In this document: in pieces, positions 25,701 through 34,394 of the stretch | How the letters are laid out: each line of letters opens with the position of its first letter | Numbering within the stretch: position 1 is the stretch's first letter | Source of the DNA: Candidatus Brocadiia bacterium | Lineage (GTDB): Bacteria; Planctomycetota; DG-23; SLPQ01 | DNA: 34,394 bases | Assembly: GCA_007131925.1 (NCBI GenBank) | Contig: SLPQ01000244.1 | Location: 1-34,394, forward strand | Direction of reading: 5' to 3' | Program-made: the position numbers and the translations under genes | Notes under the pieces: generated by a model | What the model was told of the DNA's origin: nothing | Seen by the model: only the letters and a program-made list of their open reading frames with translations | The model's database searches: none

Positions 25701-27659
25701 TCAGCCGCGCCTTGCGTCTTTAAGGGCCTGGTCGATCACTTCGCCCAAGGTCGCCATTGAGAAGGGCTTGGTCAGCACGCCTGCAGCGCCCTCAAACTGC
25801 TCACTGGTCGCATCGATGCTGTAACCGGTGCACAGCACAATCCTTGCATCCGGCGATATCCTTCGCAGATGACGGAAGGTCTCGGCCCCGCTGATGCCGG
25901 GCATGAGAAGGTCCAGCAGCACCACGTCGACATCTTCATTTCTTGTGCGGAAGTACTCAATCGCCTCCCGCCCGTCCGCAAAGCCTACCGGCAGGTATCC
26001 CAGCGCCTCCAGCATGCCGCAAGCCGCGCCGCGCACGGCCTCATCATCGTCCACCAGCATGACCAGCGCTCCAAGTGCGCTGTCGCGGCACGCAGCTGTG
26101 CTCTCAGTGACCTCCGGCGGGGAGTCGGTCAGCGGCAGATACACGCGAAAACGGCTGCCCACCCCTGGCTCGCTCTCGACCTCTATGTGGCCGTCGTGGG
26201 CCTTTACAGCACCGTAGGAGGCGGGCAGGCCCATGCCTGTACCGGAGCCTTCGGGCTTTGTCGTGAAAAACGGCTCGAAAATGCCTCGCAGGGTCTCATA
26301 GTCCATCCCGGTGCCGGTGTCTCGGATGCTTATCTCAATGCACCTTCTGCCGGCAAGGGACTCCGGGCTCTCAGGTTCGAGCGGACAGGGGACTATCGCG
26401 GTCGTTATCCTCAGCGAGCCTCCTGAAGGCATGGCGTCGCGCGCGTTCAGTGCGATATTGAGAAGCGCGCGCTGCAGCTGCGTGGGATCGCCGGTGGTGG
26501 TCGAAGGATCGGCGCGCAGGTCTGTAGTGAGGTCGATATTTTCCTGGAGGGTGGCCTTGAGAAGCTCAACCACCTCCTTTATGAGCTGATGCATGTCAAC
26601 AATGACAGACCTTCTGCGCCCTTTGCGCGCAAAGGCCAGGAGCTTGCCGGCCATGTCTGATGAGCGCTGCGCCGCGCGAATGATCATCTCAAGGGAACTG
26701 CGCGCGACTTCGTCACCACCGAGGCACCTCTGAAGCATCTCAGTGCCGCCGAGGATCGCTGTCAGCTGGTTGTTGAAGTCATGCGCTATGCCGCCGGCGA
26801 GGAGGCCAATTGCGTCGAGCTTTTCGGACTGCCTGAGCTTTTCCTCGAGGTTGCGACGAGATGTGATGTCCTGGCCTATCGACTTGTAACTCAGTAGTCT
26901 GCCGTCTTCGTCAAATATCGCACGGTCGGTCCAGAGTTGCCAGCGTATCTCGCCCCTGGAGTTGATTACCTTGTGCTCATACGTTGTGACGGGATTGTCG
27001 CTCGTCAGAGAGGTATACTTCTCCATAACGAAGCTTCTGTCATCCTCGGGGATAAGCTCCATGAAACTCGCGCCCAGAAACTCATCTCGCTGCCTGCCGA
27101 AATAGTCACAATACGCCTTATTCACGAAAGTAATCCTGCCGTCAGAATCAAAGCAGCACAGAAGAACCGGCAAGTCCTCGATGATCGCGTGGTATCGGGC
27201 CTCGCTCTCCTGGAGCTTTTTCTCAGTTTTGCGCTGTTCGGTAACGTCCGTCAAGACCCCCTGAAGTCCCATGACCCGGCCTCGAAAGACGCGCCGCCGG
27301 CTCGATGCAAGTATCCGGCGCTGGTCGCCCGACTTCGTCAGAAATGTGTACTCGTTTGTGTCCGAGGCGTCATTATTGAGAATATGCTCAAATGCACGAC
27401 GGATGCGATCCAGATCATCCGGCGCTACGTACGTGTCATATCGGCTGCCAATTACCTCGTCTTGTGTGTAGCCGAGCACTCGTTCAACCGACGGGCTCAC
27501 ATACGTGACGATACCATCTCTATCGGTGGTATAGATGGCGTCGGTGAGGTTTTCGACCAGTTCGTAAAAGGCGCGCTGCGCGTCGCAGCAGTCATTTCCC
27601 AGGCCCCCTTCGACGGCGTCTGAGAAATGACCTCCGAATACTGTACTGTCCTCCGACAT
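25701..27659 (-). CDS. PAS-domain hybrid sensor histidine kinase with C-terminal receiver domain
   Basis: Two PAS-like segments (YTTDRDGIVTYVSPSVERVLGY; CFDSDGRITFVNKAYCDYFG), H-box GGIAHDFNNQLTAILGG, ATPase IRDTGTGMD..GTGMGLPASYG, receiver MLVDDDEAV..VVLLDLLMPG. Confidence 0.95.
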   Translation of the reverse strand: MSEDSTVFGGHFSDAVEGGLGNDCCDAQRAFYELVENLTDAIYTTDRDGIVTYVSPSVERVLGYTQDEVIGSRYDTYVAPDDLDRIRRAFEHILNNDASDTNEYTFLTKSGDQRRILASSRRRVFRGRVMGLQGVLTDVTEQRKTEKKLQESEARYHAIIEDLPVLLCCFDSDGRITFVNKAYCDYFGRQRDEFLGASFMELIPEDDRSFVMEKYTSLTSDNPVTTYEHKVINSRGEIRWQLWTDRAIFDEDGRLLSYKSIGQDITSRRNLEEKLRQSEKLDAIGLLAGGIAHDFNNQLTAILGGTEMLQRCLGGDEVARSSLEMIIRAAQRSSDMAGKLLAFARKGRRRSVIVDMHQLIKEVVELLKATLQENIDLTTDLRADPSTTTGDPTQLQRALLNIALNARDAMPSGGSLRITTAIVPCPLEPESPESLAGRRCIEISIRDTGTGMDYETLRGIFEPFFTTKPEGSGTGMGLPASYGAVKAHDGHIEVESEPGVGSRFRVYLPLTDSPPEVTESTAACRDSALGALVMLVDDDEAVRGAACGMLEALGYLPVGFADGREAIEYFRTRNEDVDVVLLDLLMPGISGAETFRHLRRISPDARIVLCTGYSIDATSEQFEGAAGVLTKPFSMATLGEVIDQALKDARRG

Positions 27660-27784
27660 ATCGCCCTCATTCGTCTTTATAAAGACCCCCTGCCTGTCTA
27701 TCTAATCAAAGTCTTGACCAGTGTCAAGGATGATAGGTTGAGCAAGTGCATCCTGCCGCAAGAGCCCCGATCTCTGCGCGGCTC

Positions 27785-29077
27785 TCAGTGCGGCTGTGAC
27801 AAGCCCGTCCAGTTGAAAGACCTCAGTATCTCAACTCTTGTTGCAGTGCCGAGGCGCCAACCGTCATTTCGCTCATCCCACGCGTCCATGGCGATGATGT
27901 CGCCCCTCTGCACGTTGAGGATGGTCTTGTTTGACTCGCGCAGGTCGCGCTTCAGAAGCATTGCAGTGCGACACCCCGCTTCACCGCAAAGCATAATGCG
28001 ACAGCGCCCCTTCTCGCGTCGCAGGTCACCAACCACGCGAAATGCCGTCATCCCGTCAGGCGCCTCAACAGGCTGCGCGGGGCGTCTCTGGATGACCAGG
28101 TACGAGAACTTAAGTATATGCTTTTTTCTGCCCGCAGCCATGTCGATCTGCCGCACGACCGCCGGCCGCATCCAGTGAGCACCGGCGTGGCACCAGTCAC
28201 GCCCCCGCGCATCCGCAAGCATAGGGCACGGCTGTGCAGTGAGACATCCGGCGCCGATGTAAAGATCCGGAGCAGCTGCGATGGTATCGCGCAGTGCCAT
28301 GAGGCTGCGGGAGGTGGCCTTGAGCGATGGTTCAATTACGACCAGGCTCCCTTCATCAGTGAGGCCGGCGGCAAGCCTCATGAGAAACGCTGCGCGAGAG
28401 GCTGCGGGGTCGGCGCTCGCAGAGAAGAGCTCGTTCAGCGTGTCTGCGAGCAGGATGATGTCCCAGCAGCCGTTGGAAAAGCCGGCCGTCTCAATGCTGG
28501 TCTCGATGCTGGAAATATCGACCTTCACCGGCTCGGCCTCATCGCTCTGACTGCCTTGCCGTCTGTTTGCAGCCTCAGCACGGGCGCGCATGAAAAACTC
28601 ATAGTCATCGAGTGCGCGGCGGCTCTTGTCCATCGCGGTAAAGCGCAGCCCAGACGGCTCATGCAGCCGCATCATGACGTCGAGCGCCCCAAGGGAGGTG
28701 CCGCCCGGGCCGCTTCCCACGTCGAGGACTGACAAAGGCTTGCGGCCTGCCTGCCTGTTGGGCGCTCGGGGCGGGGAGCCTTGAAAAGCTGAGGTTTCCA
28801 GAAGCTCCGAGAGCACTGTCGCCGCCTTCGCGAAGCTGGCGCCCATGTAGTAGAGAAGGTACGCCCTGCGGTATATCTCCTTTTCCATATAATCGCCTCT
28901 GAGGGGCTCGCCTATCCGGTTGAAATGGTCGGAAAGACCAATCACCGCGCGTGCAACGCGTGAGAGGTCCTTTTTGGAAAGCTGTACGCCACCGGCCCTC
29001 TCGACACCTGCCTCGCCCAATGCGCGCTCGACTATGAGCGCCTGCAGTTCATTGCTGATCACAATCCCTCTTTTCAT
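27785..29077 (-). CDS. Rsm22/METTL17-like ribosomal small-subunit SAM methyltransferase family protein
   Basis: LSVLDVGSGPGGTSLGALDVM, WDIILLADTLNELF, GSLVVIEPSLKATSRSLMALRD, CLTAQPCPMLADARGRDWCHAGAHW; start revised to MKRGIVISNE at 29077. Confidence 0.82.
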   Translation of the reverse strand: MKRGIVISNELQALIVERALGEAGVERAGGVQLSKKDLSRVARAVIGLSDHFNRIGEPLRGDYMEKEIYRRAYLLYYMGASFAKAATVLSELLETSAFQGSPPRAPNRQAGRKPLSVLDVGSGPGGTSLGALDVMMRLHEPSGLRFTAMDKSRRALDDYEFFMRARAEAANRRQGSQSDEAEPVKVDISSIETSIETAGFSNGCWDIILLADTLNELFSASADPAASRAAFLMRLAAGLTDEGSLVVIEPSLKATSRSLMALRDTIAAAPDLYIGAGCLTAQPCPMLADARGRDWCHAGAHWMRPAVVRQIDMAAGRKKHILKFSYLVIQRRPAQPVEAPDGMTAFRVVGDLRREKGRCRIMLCGEAGCRTAMLLKRDLRESNKTILNVQRGDIIAMDAWDERNDGWRLGTATRVEILRSFNWTGLSQPH

Positions 29078-29442
29078 CGCCTCTCCATTGAAGCGCCATC
29101 CCGCCGGAGGCGTGCGCGTCATGCATGGCGCACCCGCCATGCGGTCATCCGCGCGTTGCGCCCTGATGCTTTCACTATAGGATTGCTCCCCGCCTCTTGC
29201 AAGCCGCCGCTGAGCACGAAATATCCAGCACCCTGGCGCGGGAAACGCCCCACTTTGCTCATTGGGCGGGCCTTAAGTGCCTTCGGGAAGATGTAAAGGA
29301 TGAAATGACTTCAGCAAAGGCTGCTGTGGCTTTTTGCACGCCGAGAAAGATTTGCATAATATCGGTCGGTCCTTAGACTGGCGGGAGATGGTGGCCGAGG
29401 GTCTTCGGCCGAGAAATATCTGACGTTTTTATGGGAGGAGCT

Positions 29443-30759
29443 ATGATGTCTGGCACTGCGATGCGCTCTGCAACGGTCCTTCTTGCGGCACTGCTTTTTG
29501 TCGCGCTTTGCCCGGCAGGGCGGGCGGCTGAATTTTACGTGGCTACTGACGGCGACGACGCTGCCGCTGGGACGATCAGCCAGCCGTGGAGGACTCTTGG
29601 CCACGCGCTCCGGCAACTGGGCCCAGGGGATACGCTTACGCTTAAGCCCGGCACTTACAAGGGAGCGCCCGTCTTGAATCTCCACGGCCTCGAGGACAGT
29701 CCTGTCGTCATCAGAGGTGCTGACAGGGACTCAGTCATAATCGACGGTACGCTGCGGCGCGAAGGCGAGTACGCCGGCGGCAGAGACGGGATCAAACTCG
29801 AAAACAGCTCGTGGGTTGTAATTGAGAACCTCACCTCCATAGGGGCTCAGCGTGCAGGCATCTTCATGGTGCACTCGCACAGCATCACTGTGAGAAACTG
29901 CCTCATCGCTGACAACGGCGTCTGGGGCGTTATGGTGGATCACTCGCCGGACGTTTTAGTGGAGGGGTGCGACATTTCCGGCTCCGGCAGGGAGCACGGC
30001 ATCTATTTTTCCAATGGGGGGACTGACCGTGCCATTGCTCGTGGCAACCGGATACATGGCAACAGTGCCTGCGGCATACACATTAACGGCGACCCCGACT
30101 ACGGCGCCGGCGGCATCATATCGCGCTTTGTTGTCGAGAATAATGAGATATTTCGCAATGGCCGCCCCAACGGTGGCAGCGCAATAAACATGACGTTCGC
30201 GCAGGATGGCATCGTGCGAAACAACCTCGTTTACGACAACTACGCAGGCGGCATTGTCGTCTACCGCGACACACCCAAGGCCCCGAACCTTTACTCCAAG
30301 GGCATCAGGATCCTCCACAACACGGTCTGGTTTCCCGAGGGGCAGGGCCGGTGGACCTGCGCAGTGCAGAGAGAGAGCCACCACCAGACGGTCAAGAACA
30401 ACATATTCGTGGGCGGTGACTTCGGCACTTACTGCGTCATGCCGGACTCGATTCGCGGCCATTTCTCGGACAATAACGTGATCTGGACCTACGATGGCCA
30501 GCTCAAGCTGGGCGATACGAGAGTTGATATTTCCTACACGCTTGATGCTTGGCAAGCCATGGGACACGATGTTAACTCAGTCTTTGCCGATCCTATGTTT
30601 GTAGCGCCTGAAGAGGGCGACTTCCGCGTGCGGCCCGGATCGCCTGCCATCGGCCTTGCCGAGCCTGTCGGGGTCGTGCATGACGACTTTGAGGGAACCG
30701 CACGGCCCGCAACAGGCGCTACGGCCGGCTGCTTTGAGAGGCCGGCAATGCCCGAGTAA
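29443..30759 (+). CDS. Secreted right-handed parallel beta-helix repeat protein
   Basis: Signal peptide, EFYVATDGDDAAAGTISQPWRTLGHALRQLGPGDTLTLKPGTY, repeated right-handed beta-helix coils; GGGAGGAG RBS before ATGATG. Confidence 0.87.
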   Translation: MMSGTAMRSATVLLAALLFVALCPAGRAAEFYVATDGDDAAAGTISQPWRTLGHALRQLGPGDTLTLKPGTYKGAPVLNLHGLEDSPVVIRGADRDSVIIDGTLRREGEYAGGRDGIKLENSSWVVIENLTSIGAQRAGIFMVHSHSITVRNCLIADNGVWGVMVDHSPDVLVEGCDISGSGREHGIYFSNGGTDRAIARGNRIHGNSACGIHINGDPDYGAGGIISRFVVENNEIFRNGRPNGGSAINMTFAQDGIVRNNLVYDNYAGGIVVYRDTPKAPNLYSKGIRILHNTVWFPEGQGRWTCAVQRESHHQTVKNNIFVGGDFGTYCVMPDSIRGHFSDNNVIWTYDGQLKLGDTRVDISYTLDAWQAMGHDVNSVFADPMFVAPEEGDFRVRPGSPAIGLAEPVGVVHDDFEGTARPATGATAGCFERPAMPE

Positions 30760-30902
30760 AAGTGCGGCCAAGCCGGCTTTCCGGCGCGATGCTCTGGCGC
30801 CGTGCGCCCGCATCGTGTGTCGTGCACATCCGCCCGCGCCCGGCTGGGCTCCGCGGTGTCTTGGCGTGAAAGTGCCCGCGTATTCGGTGCCGCTATATAT
30901 GT

Positions 30903-32270
30903 TTACCTGAGCCCCTCGGGAAGCCAGGGGCTGTTTGCGCGCATCAGCTCCTCGAAAAGCGACCTCTTGCCCGTCGGCGAGAGGTGGGAAAGAAGCGGGT
31001 CGTTTGCCAGCGCGCTGTAGGCGGCCGCGCGATCGCCGGTGGAGGCCGCGGTCATTATGAGCTGCTGGTTTATGCAGTGCGGCACCGTCATAGAGGCTAT
31101 GGCACGCGGAAGCCTGCCGTAAGTGGCGGCTCGAAAGCCCAGCGGCCCTGCAACACCGAGCGTCTCGACGACGACACCGCGCGGCAGATTTGAGATCTGG
31201 CCGGTGTTGACGAGGTTAAGGTCGTCGACGAGCCATCCGTTGGTGTGGATGGCCTCGATAATACTTGCAGCGGTCTCTCGGGAGCGCGGCGCGTCAAACT
31301 CCTCATCACCAGAAATCCATGCCTCGCAGCGCTCTGTTCGCTTCTTTCTGCGCTCGATACGGTCATCGACTTTTGTGCGCTTAATCGCGTACTCCTCTGT
31401 GCGGGCCTCTCCTGCGTTGAGATAGCCTGAGACAAACTCGCACGTATGCCTGTCACCGGGGTAGGGGATGTATCCGCACTGGTGGTAAAACTCGCTTCCG
31501 ATGCGCATGGTCGGATAGAGCTCGAACCCCTCGACGTCTTTCGACTCGATGAATTCTGCGAGGGTCATACCTGCGAGCTTTTCGGCGAGTATGGCGTAGC
31601 CGTCCTGTCCGTTCACGCGCGCAGAAGTGATAAAGAAGAAGTGGTTTGTCCCGGCAAACTCGACCTTGATGCTCTCCTTAGGCGCATCAAGAAGCAATGC
31701 AAACATGTCCATCGCCGAAAATATCCCGTGACAGAGGCCAGTCACTCTCAGGGATGAGTTCTCGGTGAGCGTCTGCGTCAGGAGGGCCATGGGGTTTGAG
31801 TAGTTCAGCACGACCGCATCGCCCGAGTGAGCCTCTATGTCGCGTGCCATCTGCTGGAAGACGGGGATGTTTCTAAGGGCGCGATTCCACCCGCCGGGGC
31901 CGACCGTGTCGCCGACGGTTTGAAGTATGCCGTACTTTTCCGGGATTTCAATGTCGTTTCTCATCGCTGGAAAGCCGCCAGTCGAGATTGTGATGATCAC
32001 GTAGTCGGTTCCGGCGTAGGCGGTCTCTTCGCTGTCGGTTGCAACAAACCTGGTCCTGCTGTCGTATCTGCCGGCCAGCATCCTCGAAAAGGCCTCGATG
32101 CGCTCGGCCGCTTCGAGATTGGTGTCGAAAAGACGTATCTCGGCGCCATCTAAGGCCTCTGTCAGCAGGAGGTCATTTACAATCGTAGGCGACCAGTGGA
32201 CCGAGCCTCCGCCTACGATGGTGATTACGGGTGCGCTTCTTTCTCGCATTGGGGCCCTTCCTTTCATCAA
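30903..32270 (-). CDS. Glycoside hydrolase family 4 (alpha-glucosidase/galactosidase type)
   Basis: VITIVGGGSVHWSPTIVNDLLL NAD-binding motif, DTVGPGGWNRALRNIPVF, VLNYSNPMALLTQTL, VTGLCHGIFSAMD, EFAGTNHFFFI. Confidence 0.92.
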   Translation of the reverse strand: MMKGRAPMRERSAPVITIVGGGSVHWSPTIVNDLLLTEALDGAEIRLFDTNLEAAERIEAFSRMLAGRYDSRTRFVATDSEETAYAGTDYVIITISTGGFPAMRNDIEIPEKYGILQTVGDTVGPGGWNRALRNIPVFQQMARDIEAHSGDAVVLNYSNPMALLTQTLTENSSLRVTGLCHGIFSAMDMFALLLDAPKESIKVEFAGTNHFFFITSARVNGQDGYAILAEKLAGMTLAEFIESKDVEGFELYPTMRIGSEFYHQCGYIPYPGDRHTCEFVSGYLNAGEARTEEYAIKRTKVDDRIERRKKRTERCEAWISGDEEFDAPRSRETAASIIEAIHTNGWLVDDLNLVNTGQISNLPRGVVVETLGVAGPLGFRAATYGRLPRAIASMTVPHCINQQLIMTAASTGDRAAAYSALANDPLLSHLSPTGKRSLFEELMRANSPWLPEGLR

Positions 32271-32640
32271 GAGACCGACAGAGCGACCCTCGCTTATGGT
32301 AAGAACCCCACCCGCGGCGGCAACAGAAAAGATACGGCCATTGTAATTGAAAAGATGCCTGCATAGTCATCGACCTGGTGCTGCGCCGAGGCCTTCATCC
32401 GCCAAATCCGACTGTGATTTATAGAACGAGTGCCTTAGAGAGCCGCAGCCCCACAGCAGCCATGAGAGACGAGGGCCTCGGCCGGAGTACTCGATTGCGC
32501 TGAGAGCACAAGGGCAGGGGGATGTGGACTACTCAAGAAAGACGGCTCTGCCTTTTCTGTAGATGGATATAGAGGTCACGGCGGCAGGCACGAAATGTGT
32601 ATGCGTGGCGAAAATTGAGTCAGAATCCCTCCTTTCAGGG

Positions 32641-32676
32641 ACCGAGTGTCCGGAGAAGCCCGCGCGGGCACTCGGT
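32641..32676 (-). terminator. Strong hairpin downstream of the GYF-like gene
   Basis: ACCGAGTGTCC (32641-32651) pairs with GGGCACTCGGT (32666-32676), 11 bp with one G-U, 20 nt past the stop at 32696; no T tract. Confidence 0.4.
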
Positions 32677-32695
32677 TCGCTGCGGGAAAGAAGTG

Positions 32696-33034
32696 CTACC
32701 CGGGCCTTTTCTTGAGCTTGTCCCAGAGGGCCTTCTGCTTTTTCTTGGCCTCCTTTTTCATGCGCTTTTTGTCCAGCGCATGGTCGTAGGCGGCCCGTTC
32801 ATACTGCGGCACTTGATGATGCTCCGGCTCCGGCTCCGGGTCGAGCTCCAGGCTGTCACACAGACCCGGCACGGTGTCGGCCTTCACCCAGCTTTCCATC
32901 TGGCCCTTGCAGAAGACGTAGTCCGAGGAAGCGAACTTCCCGGCCTCGTAATGCTTGCAGAGCCCGTGCTCGGTAAAGGGGCCGTAGGTCTTGCCGCCCC
33001 TGGCGAAGTACCAGGTCTTCTCCTCCGTCGACAT
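32696..33034 (-). CDS. Small GYF_2 (DUF4339)-like domain protein with highly charged C-terminal tail
   Basis: TWYFARGGKTYGPFTEHGLCKHYEAGKFASSDYVFCKGQMESWVKADTVPGL; AAGGAGAGG RBS upstream of the ATG at 33034. Confidence 0.75.
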   Translation of the reverse strand: MSTEEKTWYFARGGKTYGPFTEHGLCKHYEAGKFASSDYVFCKGQMESWVKADTVPGLCDSLELDPEPEPEHHQVPQYERAAYDHALDKKRMKKEAKKKQKALWDKLKKRPG

Positions 33035-33296
33035 AAGCCTCTCCTTATGCTGAATGCCCCCCCTCAGGATGCGATTCATATGGAGTGCTCCGCCGAAGAT
33101 GCCTTCGCACAAGACCACTATTAACAAGTTATGAGTACGAAAGCAAGGAAAAGGTGCCGATTTCTGAAATTTATGCGAAGTACTTATCTGATGACGTTTG
33201 GCTGAAGTGAAAGGGCGGCTGTTTCACGGGCGTCTCGCCGCCCCTTGTGTTTATGGCATCATCGATATGTGACGATGAGGCCTCGGCGCTGAGGGC

Positions 33297-34394
33297 TCAC
33301 AGAAGGGTCATATTATCACGGTGCACGACCTCGTCATAAGGCTTTGAGCCGAGGATAGAGGGAATCGCCGAGGTGCGCGCTCCCTTTATCTTCTCAATGT
33401 CTTCAGAGCTGTAGGACGACACGCCGCGAGCGAATGGCTTGCCGTCCTCCGAGGTGATATTTACAACGTCTCCGGCCCGAAACTGACCCGAAACCGCCAA
33501 TATCCCGGAAGGCAGGAGGCTCTTCCCCCCCTGAGACAAGGCCCGCTGTGCGCCGCTGTCCACTGCAATCTCGCCCCTCGCGCGCGCGCCATAGCCTATC
33601 CAGCGCTTGCGCCCCGCCATGTGCGTGCGAGTCGGATGAAAGAGTGTGCCAAGCTCTTCGCCGGCGAATATCCTGCGCAGAGCGTGATCGGTCTTGCCGT
33701 TTGCGATGATTGCTGCTTCGCCGGATGCAGTGACTATCCGGGCGGCCTCGAGCTTGGAGGCCATGCCGCCCGATCCGGTGTCGCTGGTGGAGGAGCAGGC
33801 AAGCGACGCAATCCTGAGATCGACAGCCTCAACCTCCGGGACGATTTCACTCTCGGCGCCGCGGCCGGCATAGTCAGCATGCAGGCCGTCCACCGTCGAG
33901 AGCATTACGAGCAGATCCGCATGAAACATGTTTGTCACGAGCGCGCTGAGAATGTCGTTTTCACCGAAGCGAATCTCATCTACGGAAACGGTGTCGTTTT
34001 CATTGACAACAGGGATGGTGCCGGATGCGACAAGAGCGCGCAGCGTGCTGTGGGCGTTCAGATAGCGGGTGCGGTCGGCCAGGTCATCACGTGTCAGAAG
34101 CATCTGCCCCGCGTGGAAGCCGAGCGGCGAAAGCGCGCTTTCGTAAAGCTCCATCAGCAGGCTCTGTCCTACGGCGGCGGCTGCCTGAAGCGCGGGAAGT
34201 GTCTCGGGCCGCCCGGTCCATCCGAGGCGGTGACACCCGCAGGCGATGGCACCGGACGATACGATTACGACCTCTCGGCCCCCAGATGCAAGCGCCGCGA
34301 CGTCTTCGCAGAGGGCAGAGACAGCGTCACGGTCGAGCCTGTCCCTTGAATGGAAAAGGACAGCGCTGCCCACCTTTACCACCAGCCGCCTGCA
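33297..34394 (-). CDS. proB: Glutamate 5-kinase ProB with C-terminal PUA domain (5' truncated by window)
   Basis: VVKVGSAVLF..VIVSSGAIACG, VNENDTVSVDEIRFGENDILSALVT, GTGGMASKLEAAR-like SGGMASKLEAARIV, PUA-like GEIAVDSGAQRAL...GDVVNI. Frame open to the window end (RRLVVKVG). Confidence 0.95.
   Translation of the reverse strand, partial: CRRLVVKVGSAVLFHSRDRLDRDAVSALCEDVAALASGGREVVIVSSGAIACGCHRLGWTGRPETLPALQAAAAVGQSLLMELYESALSPLGFHAGQMLLTRDDLADRTRYLNAHSTLRALVASGTIPVVNENDTVSVDEIRFGENDILSALVTNMFHADLLVMLSTVDGLHADYAGRGAESEIVPEVEAVDLRIASLACSSTSDTGSGGMASKLEAARIVTASGEAAIIANGKTDHALRRIFAGEELGTLFHPTRTHMAGRKRWIGYGARARGEIAVDSGAQRALSQGGKSLLPSGILAVSGQFRAGDVVNITSEDGKPFARGVSSYSSEDIEKIKGARTSAIPSILGSKPYDEVVHRDNMTLL

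Noticed and set aside
1-34394. CRISPR arrays, transposases, integrases, prophage or defence genes
   Set aside because: None seen by reading; no regular repeat-spacer arrays or recombinase motifs, and the CPBP domain here is a permease fusion rather than an abortive-infection gene.

Overview
This 34.4 kb, GC-rich bacterial window contains mostly single genes and short operons. I found no CRISPR array, rRNA or transposase. Plus-strand genes: a YfhO-like membrane protein (5' truncated), two tandem type IV prepilin-like genes, a GT39/PMT-like glycosyltransferase, an MBL-rhodanese protein, der, an ABC ATPase plus a NatB-CPBP fusion, an MTAP-like phosphorylase, a cluster of two Ser/Thr kinase-fold proteins with a SagB-type nitroreductase and a mutarotase-like protein, an ECF sigma/anti-sigma/beta-propeller lipoprotein set, and a beta-helix protein. 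Minus-strand genes: an orphan substrate-binding lipoprotein, mnmA, a second beta-helix protein, tRNA-Asp and tRNA-Val, thiD, a stand-alone Lrp/AsnC RAM-domain protein, a PAS hybrid histidine kinase, an Rsm22-like methyltransferase, a GH4 glycosidase, a GYF_2-like protein and proB (5' truncated by the window end). Strongest non-routine observations: (1) both prepilin genes are preceded by near-identical sigma-54 (-24/-12) promoters, each with a 17-bp GTGACA-N6-GTCA(C)-type dyad about 105 bp upstream; (2) a tandem kinase pair in which the first member is an FHA pseudokinase (HRD to HGS, DFG to DFA) whose zinc-ribbon N-terminus lies upstream of any standard start codon (ATT start or a frameshift in a G run), and the second is an intact kinase fused to an FGE-like domain and coupled by ATGA to a SagB-type nitroreductase; (3) several transcription signals readable at base level: a canonical sigma-70 promoter whose -35 box was taken as the start codon of the MTAP-like ORF, and a complete promoter-tRNA-tRNA-terminator unit. 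All assignments come from reading the sequence; no searches were run.
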